From Anadara kagoshimensis (Eukaryota > Mollusca > Bivalvia > Arcoida > Arcidae), in contig CM037870.1 in NCBI GenBank assembly GCA_021292105.1, positions 61,964,167-62,028,166 on the forward strand: a DNA stretch of 64,000 bases, written 5' to 3'. Position numbers and translations under genes: made by a program. Shown piece by piece: positions 44,261-59,000 of the stretch (its first letter is position 1; each line of letters begins with the position of its first letter). The notes under the pieces are model-generated. The model had not been told where the DNA came from. It saw only the letters and a list, made by a program, of their open reading frames with translations, and did not search any database.

Positions 44261-47200
44261 TTGATTATTATTTTTAATACCTTAATAGACATAAACTATC
44301 AGTTTTGTACCTGAATACAAAATGTTCTTAGCAACTTGACATCTGAAATCGGATGTTTCTGTCAGTTACCATGGTTACATCAAATAATTGATTATTTGTT
44401 GTCATGTAAGGCAGTTTCTAATCACATGTAACCATAAATATCATATATATGATAAATTCAAACTGGTCACATGACATAACTTATAGACTGTATTTGGTCC
44501 CAATAGTTTTTCTGTTGTTCAATTGATTTGAAACCTTGGAATTCCAGAAATTGCAAATTCAGATCTACACACTTTGAGTTGTCAAAGGTTTCACTGTATG
44601 TTTCCCTAAATCTCAGAAAATATATTTATTATATGTAATGTGATTTATATGTTTTACATGTATATCTTGTGCGTATAGAATATATTAAAATATCAAAAGT
44701 CAAAAGTAGGCAATAAAACATAATTCCAGTATAAACTAAGTGATAAATAACTTACGAGTAGTGTCACATACATACATGTACTTCCATTTTTATTACAAAT
44801 ATGAATAATAATGATATTTAGATTCTGATCTCATGATTTTCTGTATTTTATATACAAATATATATATGCATGTGTAATTGTGCTAAAATGTGATAAATTT
44901 AGTTTTTTATTACAGTTCATAAAAATAATCTAATACAATTAAGATCTGGTTTTTAAATTGTTAATAGATTAAATTATCTAATTTTATGTGAATGTGTTTT
45001 TTAATGTTTATGTATATTATTAAAGAGTAAATCCAGACAGTTTCTGAAGATGGAGTTCATTCAGAAGATAATATATATGAGTAGTTGTAGTCTTTATCAG
45101 TTCCATAGTTCTTACCTTATAAAGTAATGTACATCTGCCAAGGGAGATAATTCTAGTCTCCATCTTTAAAAGGCTCAAGATTGAAAACATTTTCAAAATT
45201 TGAAAATGTGTCCAATGTAAATACATTTAAGAGTTTGGAATCAGATAAAGTAAGATTTGGACAAAAGATGGTAATTGTTACATATGTCAGGAGACAGTTG
45301 ATTGATTTGACAAATGATGGTTCAAAGTTACAAGGTATTCATATTCAAGGATGATCAATTAGTTTTTGACAAATGAGGTTAAAAAGAAATAGGTAATAAT
45401 ATCCAGGGATAATCAATTAGGTTTTGACAAATGATGGTTCAAAGAAGATAGGTACTAATATCCACTTTGCCATATTACATTAATGTGGTGTTTTATTACT
45501 GTATTGTTATACAACTGTATATAATAAGAAGGCTGTGATAATTTTAGATTTTTGTGCTTGTAGATGAAATATTTACATTTGAAAAACTAGCAATACAAAT
45601 GTATATACGCACATTTTATAGGTCACTTTAACAGGGTTATATATTATTTATTGGCAAACAAAGTTTTCTAAACATAACTAAAAAGTGTAGATGAGTTTAC
45701 AACATTAAACAGGGATTCCCAAAGATCTAAATAATTTATGAATTATGAATACTATCAGGGTTAAGAACTACAATTACAAGCTGACTTATTTAAGGTTTGG
45801 CAGGGGTCAATTTAGATAATTCAGGTAGTAGTACTTTTTGCAGAGAGAATATCTTAATCTTGTTACATCACTGTAATGTGTATCACTTAGTTTTGCAGTG
45901 CATAATTAAAATTCTTTGACAATCAGTCTTCTCTGTGTGTATCTAAATAATCTGTTCATAAATAATATATTTTCACACCTTAAACAGTATGCATAACACA
46001 CCTAAAATGAAAATATGAGCGTTTGATGTATATGCCAATTAAAGAGTTAAACATGATCAATGAATAAAGCAGGTCACACATTTAAACCACAACCTGACAC
46101 ACTTTTGAGTTTAAAGAAAATATAATTTATGTACTAGTGGTCTATAAGTTTGCTTTGAAATCATTTATTTCAATTTGACATCATATAAATATTTAGGTTT
46201 TGGTTATGCTATATGGCAATTTTGATGCCATTTCCATGGCAACAACTTCATTTATTCTTATATCCAGAAACCTCAAAGTCCCACAGGTCACATGATCAGG
46301 GGTATAGTTCATCCACCAACATTTTGTCTGCCATTTCTTGAAAAACTTAACAGATATTTATGAAACTTCACAGGAACAATCTTTGGGTGGAGTGGATGTG
46401 CCATTGGCTATTCATATTTTGGATCATGCACATGTTTTGGGGATTTCCTATTTTGGGTTTGTTTGGTGAACACTTTTGAAATGGCATCCCATTTCAGTAA
46501 CCTTACAATTACACAATGATCTACTCTTTACTCCTTGTTACAGCTTTTCTTTATGTTTAAAAGTAAGGATTGACAGGAACAGGTAAACACTTCCGATGAA
46601 ATAATATTTATAATGTGGATATATTGTTTGATAGCTTCTTTAGAGCAAGTAATAGAATTAAAAGTACATTCCTTTAGAAATATATACGAATATATATATA
46701 CAAATTGTATAGAAATATGAATATATATAAATTATACAAATTGTATAGAATATAAAACCCATATCTAGTATATCATATGATATAGTTTCAGCCAGTCAAT
46801 CTTGTTGTTTATTGGTGGAGTAAGATGACACAGTTTATTGTGTTGGGTGGAGTAACAGAAACAATAGTGACAGTCTAATTACAATGCAAGGGTGTATAAA
46901 ACCTTGGTCTGTTTTCTGTATGTGCTCTGGTTTCCTTCACAAATCCTGATACACTTGTCTTGGGTTACTGGTTTCCTTTAACAAATCCAGATACAAGTCT
47001 TGGGTTACTGGGGTGTAAAACACAATTGCCTCATTTAACACACTAAATCACTGTTTCTATTAAATGATCAGTTTTATTCCAACAAGCTAACAAATGAATA
47101 CATTGGCGCTTAAGCAAAGATCATAGGGGTTTCAAAGGGTAAGGGGTGCCTTTTACTCGGGAGACTTCACATTATTGAAACCAGGATAATCACTAACTTT

Positions 47201-47700
47201 ATGATTTAAAATCACTGTATAAGGTCATTTCAATTAACAGATTAATTTTATTTCAAAAGTTAAGTCCATCAATCCGCCCTGAAACTCCATTCAACAGGAT
47301 AAATTGTGTCAAATCAAGATGGCGAGTCTCGTTTTGTGTCTTTGATGTGTATAAACTGTTGAGCTATGTAACTAACCTACCAGTATATATAAATATATAT
47401 AGAAAGTGGCAGTTGTATGGATGACCATATTGTCATAATGTTATATAATATAAAGAGATTTATATCGTAAGTACACACGTACTCTGTGTTTCTGTGATGA
47501 TGCTCTATATTATATATATGTTTTATATAAATTTATTTTGCTTATCTGTTGCTTAAGGCTTATAATCTGTTGTAAATATAAAAATAAATATGATGAAATG
47601 CTACGAGAAAAGCTTCTCTTAGTACATAAATAACAAATAAAAGTCTCAGATATATTAAATCGGTCTCGTCATTGTTTTTAGCTCTCCTGTACAAAACTTG
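44261..47700. other. No gene seen; AT-rich 3' UTR or intergenic DNA
   Basis: Holds a three-unit diverged repeat at 45288-45460 (TTTTGACAAATGATGGTTCAA), small AT palindromes near 46680-46760, and a duplicated phrase at 46930-47005 (TTCCTT-ACAAATCC-GATACA). Confidence 0.5.
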
Positions 47701-47754
47701 GGAAGGATGAATCCTTCTTATCATTGTTTTCAGCTAGCCAGTTTAAAGTTTAGA

Positions 47755-48480
47755 AAAAGATTTAGAGTAATGGAGTTCTACACCCAGTCAAGATTTTCCC
47801 CTGGTGTATTGAGGCTCATTTGGGGGATGGTGGAGGAAACTAGAGTACTTGGAGAAAACTACCAACCAACAAACTAACGCCCACTTCTGTCTCGAGTGGA
47901 GTTAGAACCCAGCTGGTCGGAGGTGCTGTGATCCATAAGCGTGTACTTCAGTCAGTCCAGTTAGCCATTTTTCAGAAAGAGCAAAAGTATGCACTTAGGA
48001 ATACATGTATAGTGTTTTATGCCCCAGTCAAGATTATTTATGTGGTGCAGGAAACCTGAGTGTCCAGATATAACCATCAACCATCATCAAGTGAACTGAC
48101 AAACTTTCTCGCCCCCAAAATTTATTCAAGTGGGAGTAAACCACTAACCTTACCAAGTAACTGACAAACTCAAGCACATGGATCTGTTACAAATAGAATT
48201 TGAACCTAAGTAGTTAGAAGTGCTATAATGTAAACACACACTTCAGATCACTCAGTAACTGAAGCCATTCCATTCAGAGCTGATAGGAGAGGAGTATTGG
48301 CAACTAATGCCCAAGTCAAAATTCTTTAATTTATTTCAAGATGGTCAGTTCTAGAATGCTGGAGAAAACCATCTACCTTCTAACTTTTCCACATAAGAAT
48401 CTGCCCAAATGGGATTTGAATGTAAGCAGTGAGAGGTACTGTGATCCATAAACCAGCAGACCTGATGAGGGGAAAATCCA
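47755..48480 (-). mobile_element. Three reverse-oriented SINE family 2 copies in tandem
   Basis: Each has a GAGTAATGG/GTGTTTTATG start, CCCAGTCAAGAT and a GGAGTTAGAACCCA or GATTTGAACCTAAG box B complement, followed by GTGATCCATAA and a CA-CTT-AGTC stretch (47755-47965, 48000-48265, 48285-48465). Confidence 0.6.
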
Positions 48481-50755
48481 AAAATAAAATAGAAAAAACA
48501 AAAAACCATTAAATTTGTTCTAATTTTAATAACTTAATGATTTATAGACATAACAAAAAATGACATAATAATTTTATCAATATATCTAAATATATCACAG
48601 ACCATTATCCTTAAATATTGGCAAATAAAAATCTGTCTAAATATGATGCAGCGGCAATATATACCTGTAGTATAAAAAAGTCAACATAAAAATCTGGGTC
48701 AACTAGTGCATAAACCTGGTGAAAATGGTCCCGCAGGTCAAAGGTCACAGCATGTGTTTTAGTTTATCGTGAAATAAAGTTAAGTCTGAGAAAGCTTTGC
48801 GAAATAAACAGGTACCCATTAAAAAGAATTTTGTTTGATTGTCTACATAAAACATTTCAGGACTCGAATTAGAAACAAAAAAAGTCGCTCTTTCCTAGCC
48901 TTAGTTTTACCATTCACAAAGGGCCTTGAATTTTCCTTAAAACTGTAAATTTATAATTATTAAATTTTGCAAAATTCATCAAATACTGTATGTTAAATCT
49001 ACCTAAAATTAGTGTACATGCAATGTACTGTCCAAAATAGGATATACACTAATAGCTAGAGGTATGTTTACTTCCAAAAACAGGTACGGTATACAGTTAT
49101 CAGTTATATGGAGAGAAAAAAAGCAGTCATTCAAAGATATATATCTATTGTAAAAAGAATTGAAACATAAAAATTAACAATCTATTAAAGCACTTTTTCA
49201 ATTATTTTTTTAAAGGCAAATAATAAATATGTAATAGCACATGAGAAGTGTAAGTTAACATACATACAGCTTTTTAACTGGTGGCCCAAATTCAACATTT
49301 TGGGTTAGCAAGGCTTTTAACCATAAAAAGTACAAAATTATCATAATGTTCTCATTCATACTTGAATTATATTAATTAAAACATGCAATTTTTTGGCAAT
49401 TTGGACGGATTTAAGTTGTATGGCATGAATATTATGTACATTGTATGTGGCATTTCAACACTCATGGAGATAATTCCCTTTAAAATTAATTGGCTTAAGA
49501 TTCTTTATTCCCTTTTTTTTAAATTCGAATTCTTTACTTTCATAAAGCCATATTTGATTGTCAAAATGTAAGTACACATCAAAAACTCTTTTTTAACAAA
49601 TAAAATTCTCTAGTTTTGGAATATATTGAGAATTTAAAATATAAAACACAAGTTTTAAAATTGAACTGCTTTTGGGAAAAAGGAATTTAAAAAACAGTGA
49701 CTGCCGGTGGAGACGAAATATAGAAAATTAATAACATAATGTATAAAGTTTTTTATAAATAAACATTTTCACATATGAAGGTATTTCAACACTTTGATGA
49801 ACTCTGAGGACAAACATAACATCATAGGTTTTCAGATCTCTGATATCAAAGTAAAGCATTCATTACATATATATTTAGCAACTTTATAACAGAGTTCACA
49901 TGGTACCACATGATAAATCCCCATGACATTTCTGCGAAAAATGTTATGCCACATATTCCTGGAAAAACATCCTTTTCAAGAAATACTTAAACTTTGTGAA
50001 TCCTTTTCAAATGGAAATAAAAGTTCAGCAAAAATGTATGAGGTAGGTATCAGGTGGTAGCCATGCAATCCCCACTGGGTTTGAACAGAACACATTGCAA
50101 AAAAAATAATAAAACATATAAAATTTATATTAACAAAGATGATTATCTAGCATACAAAAAAAGTATAACAAAGCTATCTAAAACTAAAGCCTGTGAAACA
50201 AAACAAAACGGTGTAAACATATACCAACACAGATCTTTGTTTATAGTTATCTCCCTTGGGAATGACCAAATGTATCTCCCCTTGGGAATGATCAGAGGTT
50301 ATCTCCCTTGGTAACAACTATCCCTGGTAGCATGTTTCATTACTGTATTTTGTTCAACAACATAACAAATCATGGCCAATGGCAGCCAAATAAAAATTAT
50401 TTCCCTTATAAGGAAAACTATTCTCTAAAAGCTGTTCGAAATGATCACAAAAGTCAAAGTAGAATAGATTTCCATCACAAGAGAGTCCAATATATCACCT
50501 TAAACAGTGGACACTGACTGTAAAGAACACAGACTAATACATATCTGTCACTTCCATACATCCAGATTCCACCATTTTAATTTTCTGTACATATACATAT
50601 GTGTGTTCTGACACTAGTTATCCCCCCTTGTTGTAAAACTGATGTATACTATGTTGTTCCTTTTTGAGTATTATTAGATGTCTGACTCCGGGATAAGTGG
50701 TATGAGTATTGTCGGGATTTGTTTCCAGGACTATCTCTCATCACCTTCATGTGTT
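48481..50755 (-). other. No coding sequence; probable 3' UTR of the IQ gene at the upper end
   Basis: On the minus strand the first AATAAA below the stop that I see is near 49504-49509. Everything else is AT-rich. A plus-strand frame at 50054-50314 has no family features. Confidence 0.35.
50243..50315. repeat. TTATCTCCCTTGG short repeats
   Basis: GTTATCTCCCTTGGGAATGA, a near copy lacking the GTT and a third ending TTGGTAACAA, about 33 bp apart. Confidence 0.9.
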
Positions 50756-50763
50756 TTAAATTG
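50756..50763 (-). CDS. IQ protein last exon, coding part
   Basis: Acceptor TTATTTTCAG above 50763, then CAATTTAA, giving the end EFVSI and a stop. The untranslated remainder runs toward lower coordinates. The acceptor is strong, but an end made by reading through exon 4 differs by only a few residues, so this exon is the least certain. Confidence 0.5.
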
Positions 50764-52477
50764 CTGAAAATAATTAAAAATTAAAATTATTCAAATTATC
50801 ATTAATTTTCTTATTTGCGAATTACCAGAATATGCAAGAGATTTACAGTTTACAATTTTTTTTACCATATGCATCCAATATTTTAAGTGAAATTACAAAG
50901 CAATACCCTTATGAGAGGCAGAAGTATATTTGTAAAAATCTAACACATAGGACCTTTGACTTTCTTTGAAAACTGTTCAGGGCTTGGTAAAAAGAATAGT
51001 CACTACTTGTATTCCAGTCATGGTTTGACTTGGTGTAGGTTTTGAGTTCAACTTTGAACTCAGACCTTTCTCTTCCTACCCACTAGCAAGGTGTAGTGTT
51101 ATGACTTGGACTATTTTGAGCCACCTTACACTGGATAGACCAGTTAAATGCCATGGATAAACCAATTCATAGAAATAAGTACTGTAAACCAACATTTATT
51201 CGTGGGTATAAATTTTCGTGATTCTCTTACCAAAACTATTTTGTGACTATTAACTTCCACAATATGTACTAATATCTGTTACATACCAATCAATTCTATT
51301 ACCGTAGCTAATAGGAGAACACGTGGTACAAACTACTAATGTATTACCATAGTAACACCATTTTTCGGAAACAAGTTCATGAAAATTTACTTTTGTGATT
51401 ATTTTGTCATGGCAAAACACCAGAAAACTAATCCCACACCAGAAAACTATTCTCACTCGGATAAAAGTAATATAAATTTGTTTTTCTTCTAAAAATATAT
51501 CTTACAGACAAATTCATCATCATCAATTGGCCGCCAATTAAAATTTCTAGGAAAGGCTTCATCGTCTACAAAAGGCGTAGGTATATAACCTTTCTTGGCC
51601 ACTAATGGATGGTATCTATCTACGGCAAAATTATATGACAGCGCTGTAACAGAAAGAAAGACCATTAGTGACAGATAACAAGAGGCTAAATACGGCCTGT
51701 ATCCTTCATCTGGAACATCTTGTATTTTATGTGGTTGTCTATTGTTTCAACTTTGGCAAATTAACTGACCTTTTTCCTTATTCTCGTCTGACTGCATGTA
51801 GCTCAAATGTAAATGGTGAAAAGTACTGTGATCTTCTTAATCAGAGAAGAATAGAAGTTATCATTTACATGTCACAGTTCAGAACAAGAAATCTGTGAGC
51901 TAATTCACACTTAGTATACCCCCACTTTTAACATATGTTAGAATACAAAGATATCTGGTTGAAATTGGTACTTGGGGTATGGGACCTCATACTGAACTGG
52001 CAAACAAAATTTCAAGTGAATGTGTTTAGTAGTTGCTGAGAAAACTGTTAGGAAAAATCTTTATTTTGGATGGACAGAAGGACAGAGGTAAAACAGTATA
52101 ATGCCCTTTTCTTCAAAGCGGGGTATAATAATTATAGAGTAATCAGTGTTAAGTAATATCAATAGTCAATATAAAGTTCCAGCAATGGGCTTATTGAACA
52201 AGCTTTGAGCAAGTGGGTCCAGCTTAATATCCAGAACCAAAAATGATACATACCAGCAGCTGATGGAACCCATTTGGTCCAGTATGGTCTGGCCTTTTTC
52301 TTCTGGTTAGGGTGCCAAAATGGAACTGAAATGTTCTCACCTGTTGTAAATAAAATCAGTGTAAAAACTGAGAGTAAATGTTTTGAAACATGAAACATAT
52401 ACAGATTTTAAAATTAATCAACACTCTTTCAGTAGGAAATATCTAATTCTGATTGATTTATTATCATCTGTTTGCAT

Positions 52478-52510
<33 letters not shown>

Positions 52511-55486
52511 TGTTTGTTTATATTTTTATTTATGTATTACTGAATAATGAAATTTTAAAATGGTCAATTCACATCTTGATTTCACTTTTCTTCCTGATGG
52601 TAATTTTCATTTTAATTTTTTCTAAAAGTTAGTAAACAGGTTTTACTGCCTTGATATTGAAGCACCTTGTATAATTGTAAATGTTTGAACATCAAATATA
52701 TATATAATATCAATATATGGCTGATTTCCCTCTAGACCAATGAAAAATGTTACATTAGTCATACAAACAAGTCTGAAAGAGTTCAAGAGATCAATTCAGA
52801 GGCAGGAACTTTAATCTTTCTATAGCCAGTTTTATTGTATTGAAACATATTCTTATACATACCATAAACTTGTGACATTAATGCTCTTTGCTTCATTGCT
52901 ATGATTTCAGGATCCCACATATGAAGTTGACGCTTATTTGGGTGTAGCGAGTTCAGTAACTTTCGCCTACAAAATAAAAAGAATTTTTTTGTTAAAAAAA
53001 GAAATTATATAATTAAGCAATTTTTCCTAAAGAACAAACAAAACTTTGAAATACTATATGTCTCTGATACTGACAAATGATTGCTGGTTTTCTCTGATTA
53101 CTCCAGCTTCTCTGACTGCTAAATATTCATTGCATGAAGCATTTCTCTGTGATGGTAGGTTTGCTATGTTTTTATGTCTCCTGGTACTATTTTTTTAACA
53201 GATCTTTTGAACTGTCAATGTTTTGCTGTATTTTATACATTTTTTCTATGTCTGACCAAAAGTGAGATTTTCAGAATCTATTAAGAGTATCTATGTAGGA
53301 TAGAGAAATTTCACCCAAGGGGTTGAACGGTTGAACATTTCAATCAAGACAATGCTTCAAAATGAGGGATGGCAAAGTAAATTATTTCATATATTTCATT
53401 CATTAAAATAACATTGTTTATGAAAATATCATTGTTTAAAAATACTTGTAATGATTTTTCATAATGTGCAATTCTCAATACCTAATAATGAGGAATACAT
53501 GTACAAAAACTGAATATAATTTAATTCAAATTTAATTAAGGAGCATTGGTGCCCGAGTGGTCTAAAGTGCTAAAATGTGCTGTTACCAATCACAGCTCTT
53601 TCCACCACCTATGTTGGAATCCAACTAGGGCAGAAGGTCATGCTGTGTTCAATCTTAAAGTGGCTCTTGGGCCATTGGCACACAAAAATTGCTGTCTGTG
53701 AGCTAACCCTCTTTCATTTTTGTTTTAGTTTTTATAATTTGAGTTTTGAATAAATCCAGTTCTACCTATCTCATTCTTTGACTTAATACAGATTTTATTA
53801 AATGTTATACATGAAGTTAGGTTATTAAAATGTCCACCCAATTTTTGAAAACATGGTACCTGTGTTTTCAAGGCCTGGGCCAGGATGATCTCACAACTAT
53901 ATGTCTTGATCGAACACTAAAGAAGGTTTGTCAGTTTGGTTACTGATCAGGTTGAAGGTTTGTCAGTTTGGTTGCTGATCAGGTTGGTGGTTTGTCAGTT
54001 TGGTTACTGATCAGGTTGATGGTTTGTCAGTTTGGTTACTGATCAGGTTGTTGGTTTGTCAGTTTGGTTACTGATCAGGTTGTTGGTTTGTCAGTTTGGT
54101 TACTGATCAGGTTGATGGTTTTATTCACCATTACTTTACTCCTGTCCTCCACATTTACTTACTAGTAATTTTCATTGTTTCTAAGGGACCCATTATTTGT
54201 AATCCCATTCTTAAATCAAGAGCAAGAAATCACAGAACTAATGAAAATGAATTAACATTACCATGAGCTGTATATACATGTATATTTTACAAGTCCCGGT
54301 AAACTTAAATCTCACTGCTGTTCATTTCTAAGCTAAACTAAACCCACAATCTCTGAATTTTAAACCATAATGGTAAAAGATATTGATGAAAATGAAATCA
54401 AATATTTACTGTGAAAGCGAGTTATTATACACAACAAATAAACATAGATTTAACAAACAAACAAACATACCTGGTCGAAGAAAGGACTCCATATTTTTTT
54501 CACCTGCCTTACAGGTGTCAATAGAATTAAGTTAAAAGAAAGGTGTATTACCTATTTATATTATAAATCCTTAAAGCTTGTTGATTCCCTGATCATTCAG
54601 ACTTAATAAAACCCTTAGTTACTCTCGCTATTGTTCAATTTTAACGACGTCGTTGAACGATCTCAGGTACCATTAGTTGTAAAAATCAATACTGACAATA
54701 TAATAAGTAATATGACAGCAAGCAGACTGATTTTTTATTTATTCATATGATTTTATGATCGGATGGTTCTATCGTTATGGAGGCTTCTATATAAATGCAC
54801 TTGCTGTGCCGCTTGTCACTTAGTAAAGACACGGAACAAAGTAATAATCAATTCAAGTTATCTTTATCATTTTTGTTCTTAAGATAAAAAATAAAAACAT
54901 ATACCTATAAACAATCAAAATACACCCTCCCTGAACATATTAAAACTTAAGTATTCCTTCCTCCTTTTGGTTAATGCAATAAAATGTACCAATCTTTATC
55001 ATTTTTTTTTCTTGGATAAAAGATAAAAGCTCATACCTGTATACAATTAAAATTCACCCTCTCTGAACATGATAAAAATACAGGTATGTCTATCTTTTTT
55101 GTTAATGCTATAAAATTAACCAATCCTTGTAGGACTTCAACCAAAACAATTATATATTTGACACAGGGAAATAAAAAAAGTATATAATTTCTTAATGTGG
55201 ACGTGATAAAATTTTATTTTATTTTTGGTTGAATTCAATTAAAATTTGTGGCAGGTTAAAGATAGGTATCAAGACAATTCTAAACTTTATGTACCGGTAT
55301 ACAAGAAAATTAAGAACACTATAGCTAAACTTGAATTTTTTCATCAACAAGACTGATAGAGTTTTCAGCTCTGGAATACATTAATTTTGGTAAACTGAAA
55401 CTAATACTTTATATGGTAAATACAAGCTTATGTTGTTGGACTTTTCTTTAAGTATATATAAGTTAAACAAGGTTTGACTGTTTCAA

Positions 55487-55529
<43 letters not shown>

Positions 55530-56053
55530 ATATATATATATATATATTACTGTAAATCAGCATGAAGAATATGTAAATTTGCATCTTGATTTGTCCATGG
55601 AAATAACAAAAATTAGGAAGTTATGAAAATAAATGTTTTCACAGAGATGCTCAGTATTTTAACTTTCGAGCTACCCAGTTCAGATTAATAAAAAAAGTAC
55701 TAACTGGTCAATTTGTTTTCGTTATATATCAGTATTTCATGCTAATTCTGATAAATCAGCAGTTAAGACTTAAATTTAATCCATAATCCATAAATCCTAT
55801 ATTATAATGACCTAACAAGAGTACGAAAATAGAAAAGATATATTTTTTAAAATCTGATACACATGTCATTGACAGGCTAGCTCTTTGGTTGGTGATTGAA
55901 TGTTACTTTACATCTATTACCACAAAGGGTAACCCAAGGAACCTAAGAAATAAAATAAAACCAATACATAAAGGTCACCTACGACACCCAACAAATACAA
56001 ATTTTATAGACAGGTGTTCTTTGTAGAAGTCTACTTATTTTCATTTATTTTTT

Positions 56054-56084
<31 letters not shown>

Positions 56085-59000
56085 GAGGGGGGCACACTAG
56101 TCTATTTAGAAAAATCAGTGAAATTGGTAAATTGGTTCAATCTATTTTTTCTTATATGGGTGGAAGAATCAATGAAAACATCAAATGAACATGATATCTC
56201 CCAAAACTGAATTTTTTTTGTTTACATTAATATATAATGTATCGGTTTTATTGTCTACCCAGTGAGTGTGACTACCATTTTGTTTTGATGAAACTCAAAT
56301 ATCTATGGTATATGAACCTACTGGTACCAAACATTGATTTTTGTAAAATCACTTTATATTTACTTAAGTTAAAACCATGCAGCGGTTTAAAATTGTCAAT
56401 ATATGACCATACGTAAAAACATTTTTATCACCTAACTGTCAAAAACATGCACATTTTTCACAAAGACCCAGGAACATACTTTTTGTTGCTATGGCAATGA
56501 CGCAAATGATGCAGAAATGTCTGAATTGCACTCCAGGGGTCTTCTGACAAAGTTCCATTAAAATGTGTCAAATGCTCTCAGAGGATAAGTTAAAATGAAA
56601 TAGGTGTTGACAACACATGCATGCACACATATTCACATGCTGAGCTAATACCACAAGCTCTGTGACCTTTTGTCAGGTAAGGTAAAATGTTCTGTATCAC
56701 ATATCTGTCATACATACTCTATACCTATCTAGTCCAATACATCTTGTCTCTTAAAATATCTGTAGCTTTGAGTGGGGCAGTGGAGGTTTACTTCACAGTC
56801 AAGATTTATTTATTTACATTGAGGCTGTCAATTCATGGATGGTGGAAGAAACTGGAGTGCCGGTAGAAAACCACCAACTTTTTGTGAGTGAACAAACAAA
56901 CTTTCCCATACTAGGTTCTGTCCAATGTGAGATTAGAACCAGAGTGGTGAGAGATGCTATGATCTAAAAGCACGGGCTTTTGACCATTAGACCAATAAAG
57001 TCCCTTAAATACCTTAAAGTCTGTAAAACTCATATTGTTACCAGCATAAATTTGCAATCTCCAGAAACAAGGACGTAGTCACTTTTAAAAGATAACCATG
57101 TCAAATGGTGTCACAAAATATAAGTGAGCATTTAGTGAAGCTAAAAACAAGGTATGTTCTTTGATATCAAATTATGGAGAACCATATCATAGTCAATGAT
57201 TTTAGACAAGTCTTGCAGACCTTGTTATATGGAAACAACATTGACATGTTTGCTTGACCTTTTATTTACATATTTATCAAGACCCAGTGCATTGATGTAC
57301 AGGGGACACAAGTTAGTGTGTATTTTGTCTACATCATGGGAAATGCTAATTCCAAAGAATTAATGCCGTGGCTTTTATACATTAAGAAAAACATTAACCT
57401 TAATTGGTGGTATAGGCAAACAACATTAATCTGTCCACTTAACCTTTCATTAGGAATATTTATAAAGGAGGGTCCACCAATACATGAGTAACATTAGGAT
57501 TCGCAGTTAATATATATACGTATTGTCCATGATTAGTGCTCAGATCATATATAGACAAAATATACACACATGACCATCCCTATTACTTAAATCAGTCCGT
57601 CAATAATGAATATTTAAATCAAAGTTCAAGTGGACAGGTCAATGTAGTTTACCTATATAAGTTTGTTGCATTATTTATGTATTAACTGTCAACTCTTACA
57701 CTACTCACCTATTCCGTGGACCCTCCTACATGAATATTCCTAATGAAAGGTCAAGTTGACAGGTTGATATTGTTTACCTTTATCAATACATGTGGCCATC
57801 AAAACATTTTAACCCTAAATTTTCATCACTAGACATAGCCCTGATGCTTAGCATAAAACATTACAATATAAGCTTGGTCTTTTCTGCAGTGCAGGCAATC
57901 TGCAATCCATGCATAGTTAGTTTTCCACTTGTTTAATTTTCTAACAATGTCTATTGTTTGTTTTAATGAGGATTCATTGATTTTTGTGAAATATATATTT
58001 ACTTAAGTGTAGCCATGTTTTAAATGTCTTTCTAACACAAATATATAATACATGTAATATAAAAGATTTGCCATACAATGTGTAACTTGAGTGCACTTCT
58101 GTTGAATTACTATTCAATTGTTACCAGGCCAATATCAATGTTTCTGATATTAATATTTAAAATGAAAATATGAATTAAATCAAACCAAAAACTATTAATA
58201 TCAAAAACACTGAAATGATCAGGTAACAATTTAAACCAAAAAATATCAATATTGATTTTTAGAATTTTGACCTTTGCATAGGCATCTTATGTCAGAACTA
58301 CGAAACAATAAAAGAATCTGAAGTTCACTTTCTCTCTTCTCTTATTATAAGGTCATATTCTTGATTGTGATTACCCATTTGTAGGTGTAGCTAGCTAAGC
58401 AGAAGGTGAGTACCATTTCTACTTCAATTCCCAGGTGGAAGTTCACATGTTTAACTAAATTTGTAAGGTTTCATATTTTTTTTTTTTTTTTTTTGCTTGT
58501 GATTTGAACATTGGTTCATTTGGATTTTTTTATTAGAAAGCTCTATTATATAATTCCTAGGAAAGAAAATATCATTATCAAAAAGAAAGCTCAAATTAGC
58601 AACCTTAATGCAATATAAAATTTAACCAAAGAATGTTAACATTTGGACTTCATATATATTAAATGTTGACACCAAAGCTTGACACAAAAACCAGGTTTGA
58701 TATAAGCTTCATTAAGACTGATAAACATGCCATAATTTTCTAACAGGTCATTACTTGGTATTCATTTTTGTAAAAATCATGAAATGTTGACACAAAAGCT
58801 GATACCAAAGACTGATGCTGAAACCGGGTTTAATATACTGGTAAGCTGCATTAAGATTGATGAACATGTGATAATTTTAATTCTACCAGTAAAATTTTGT
58901 GTCCTATGCACAGGTAACCAGATTTTATACCTACCTGTCATTGATTTTTGTAAAAATCATGGAATGTTTACACAAGTTAACCCTGAATTAATTGTCTTTC

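Noticed and set aside
50054..50517. Frames of 86 and 69 residues on the plus strand
   Set aside because: They are composed of short TTATCTCCCTTGG repeats and AT-rich DNA with no family features.
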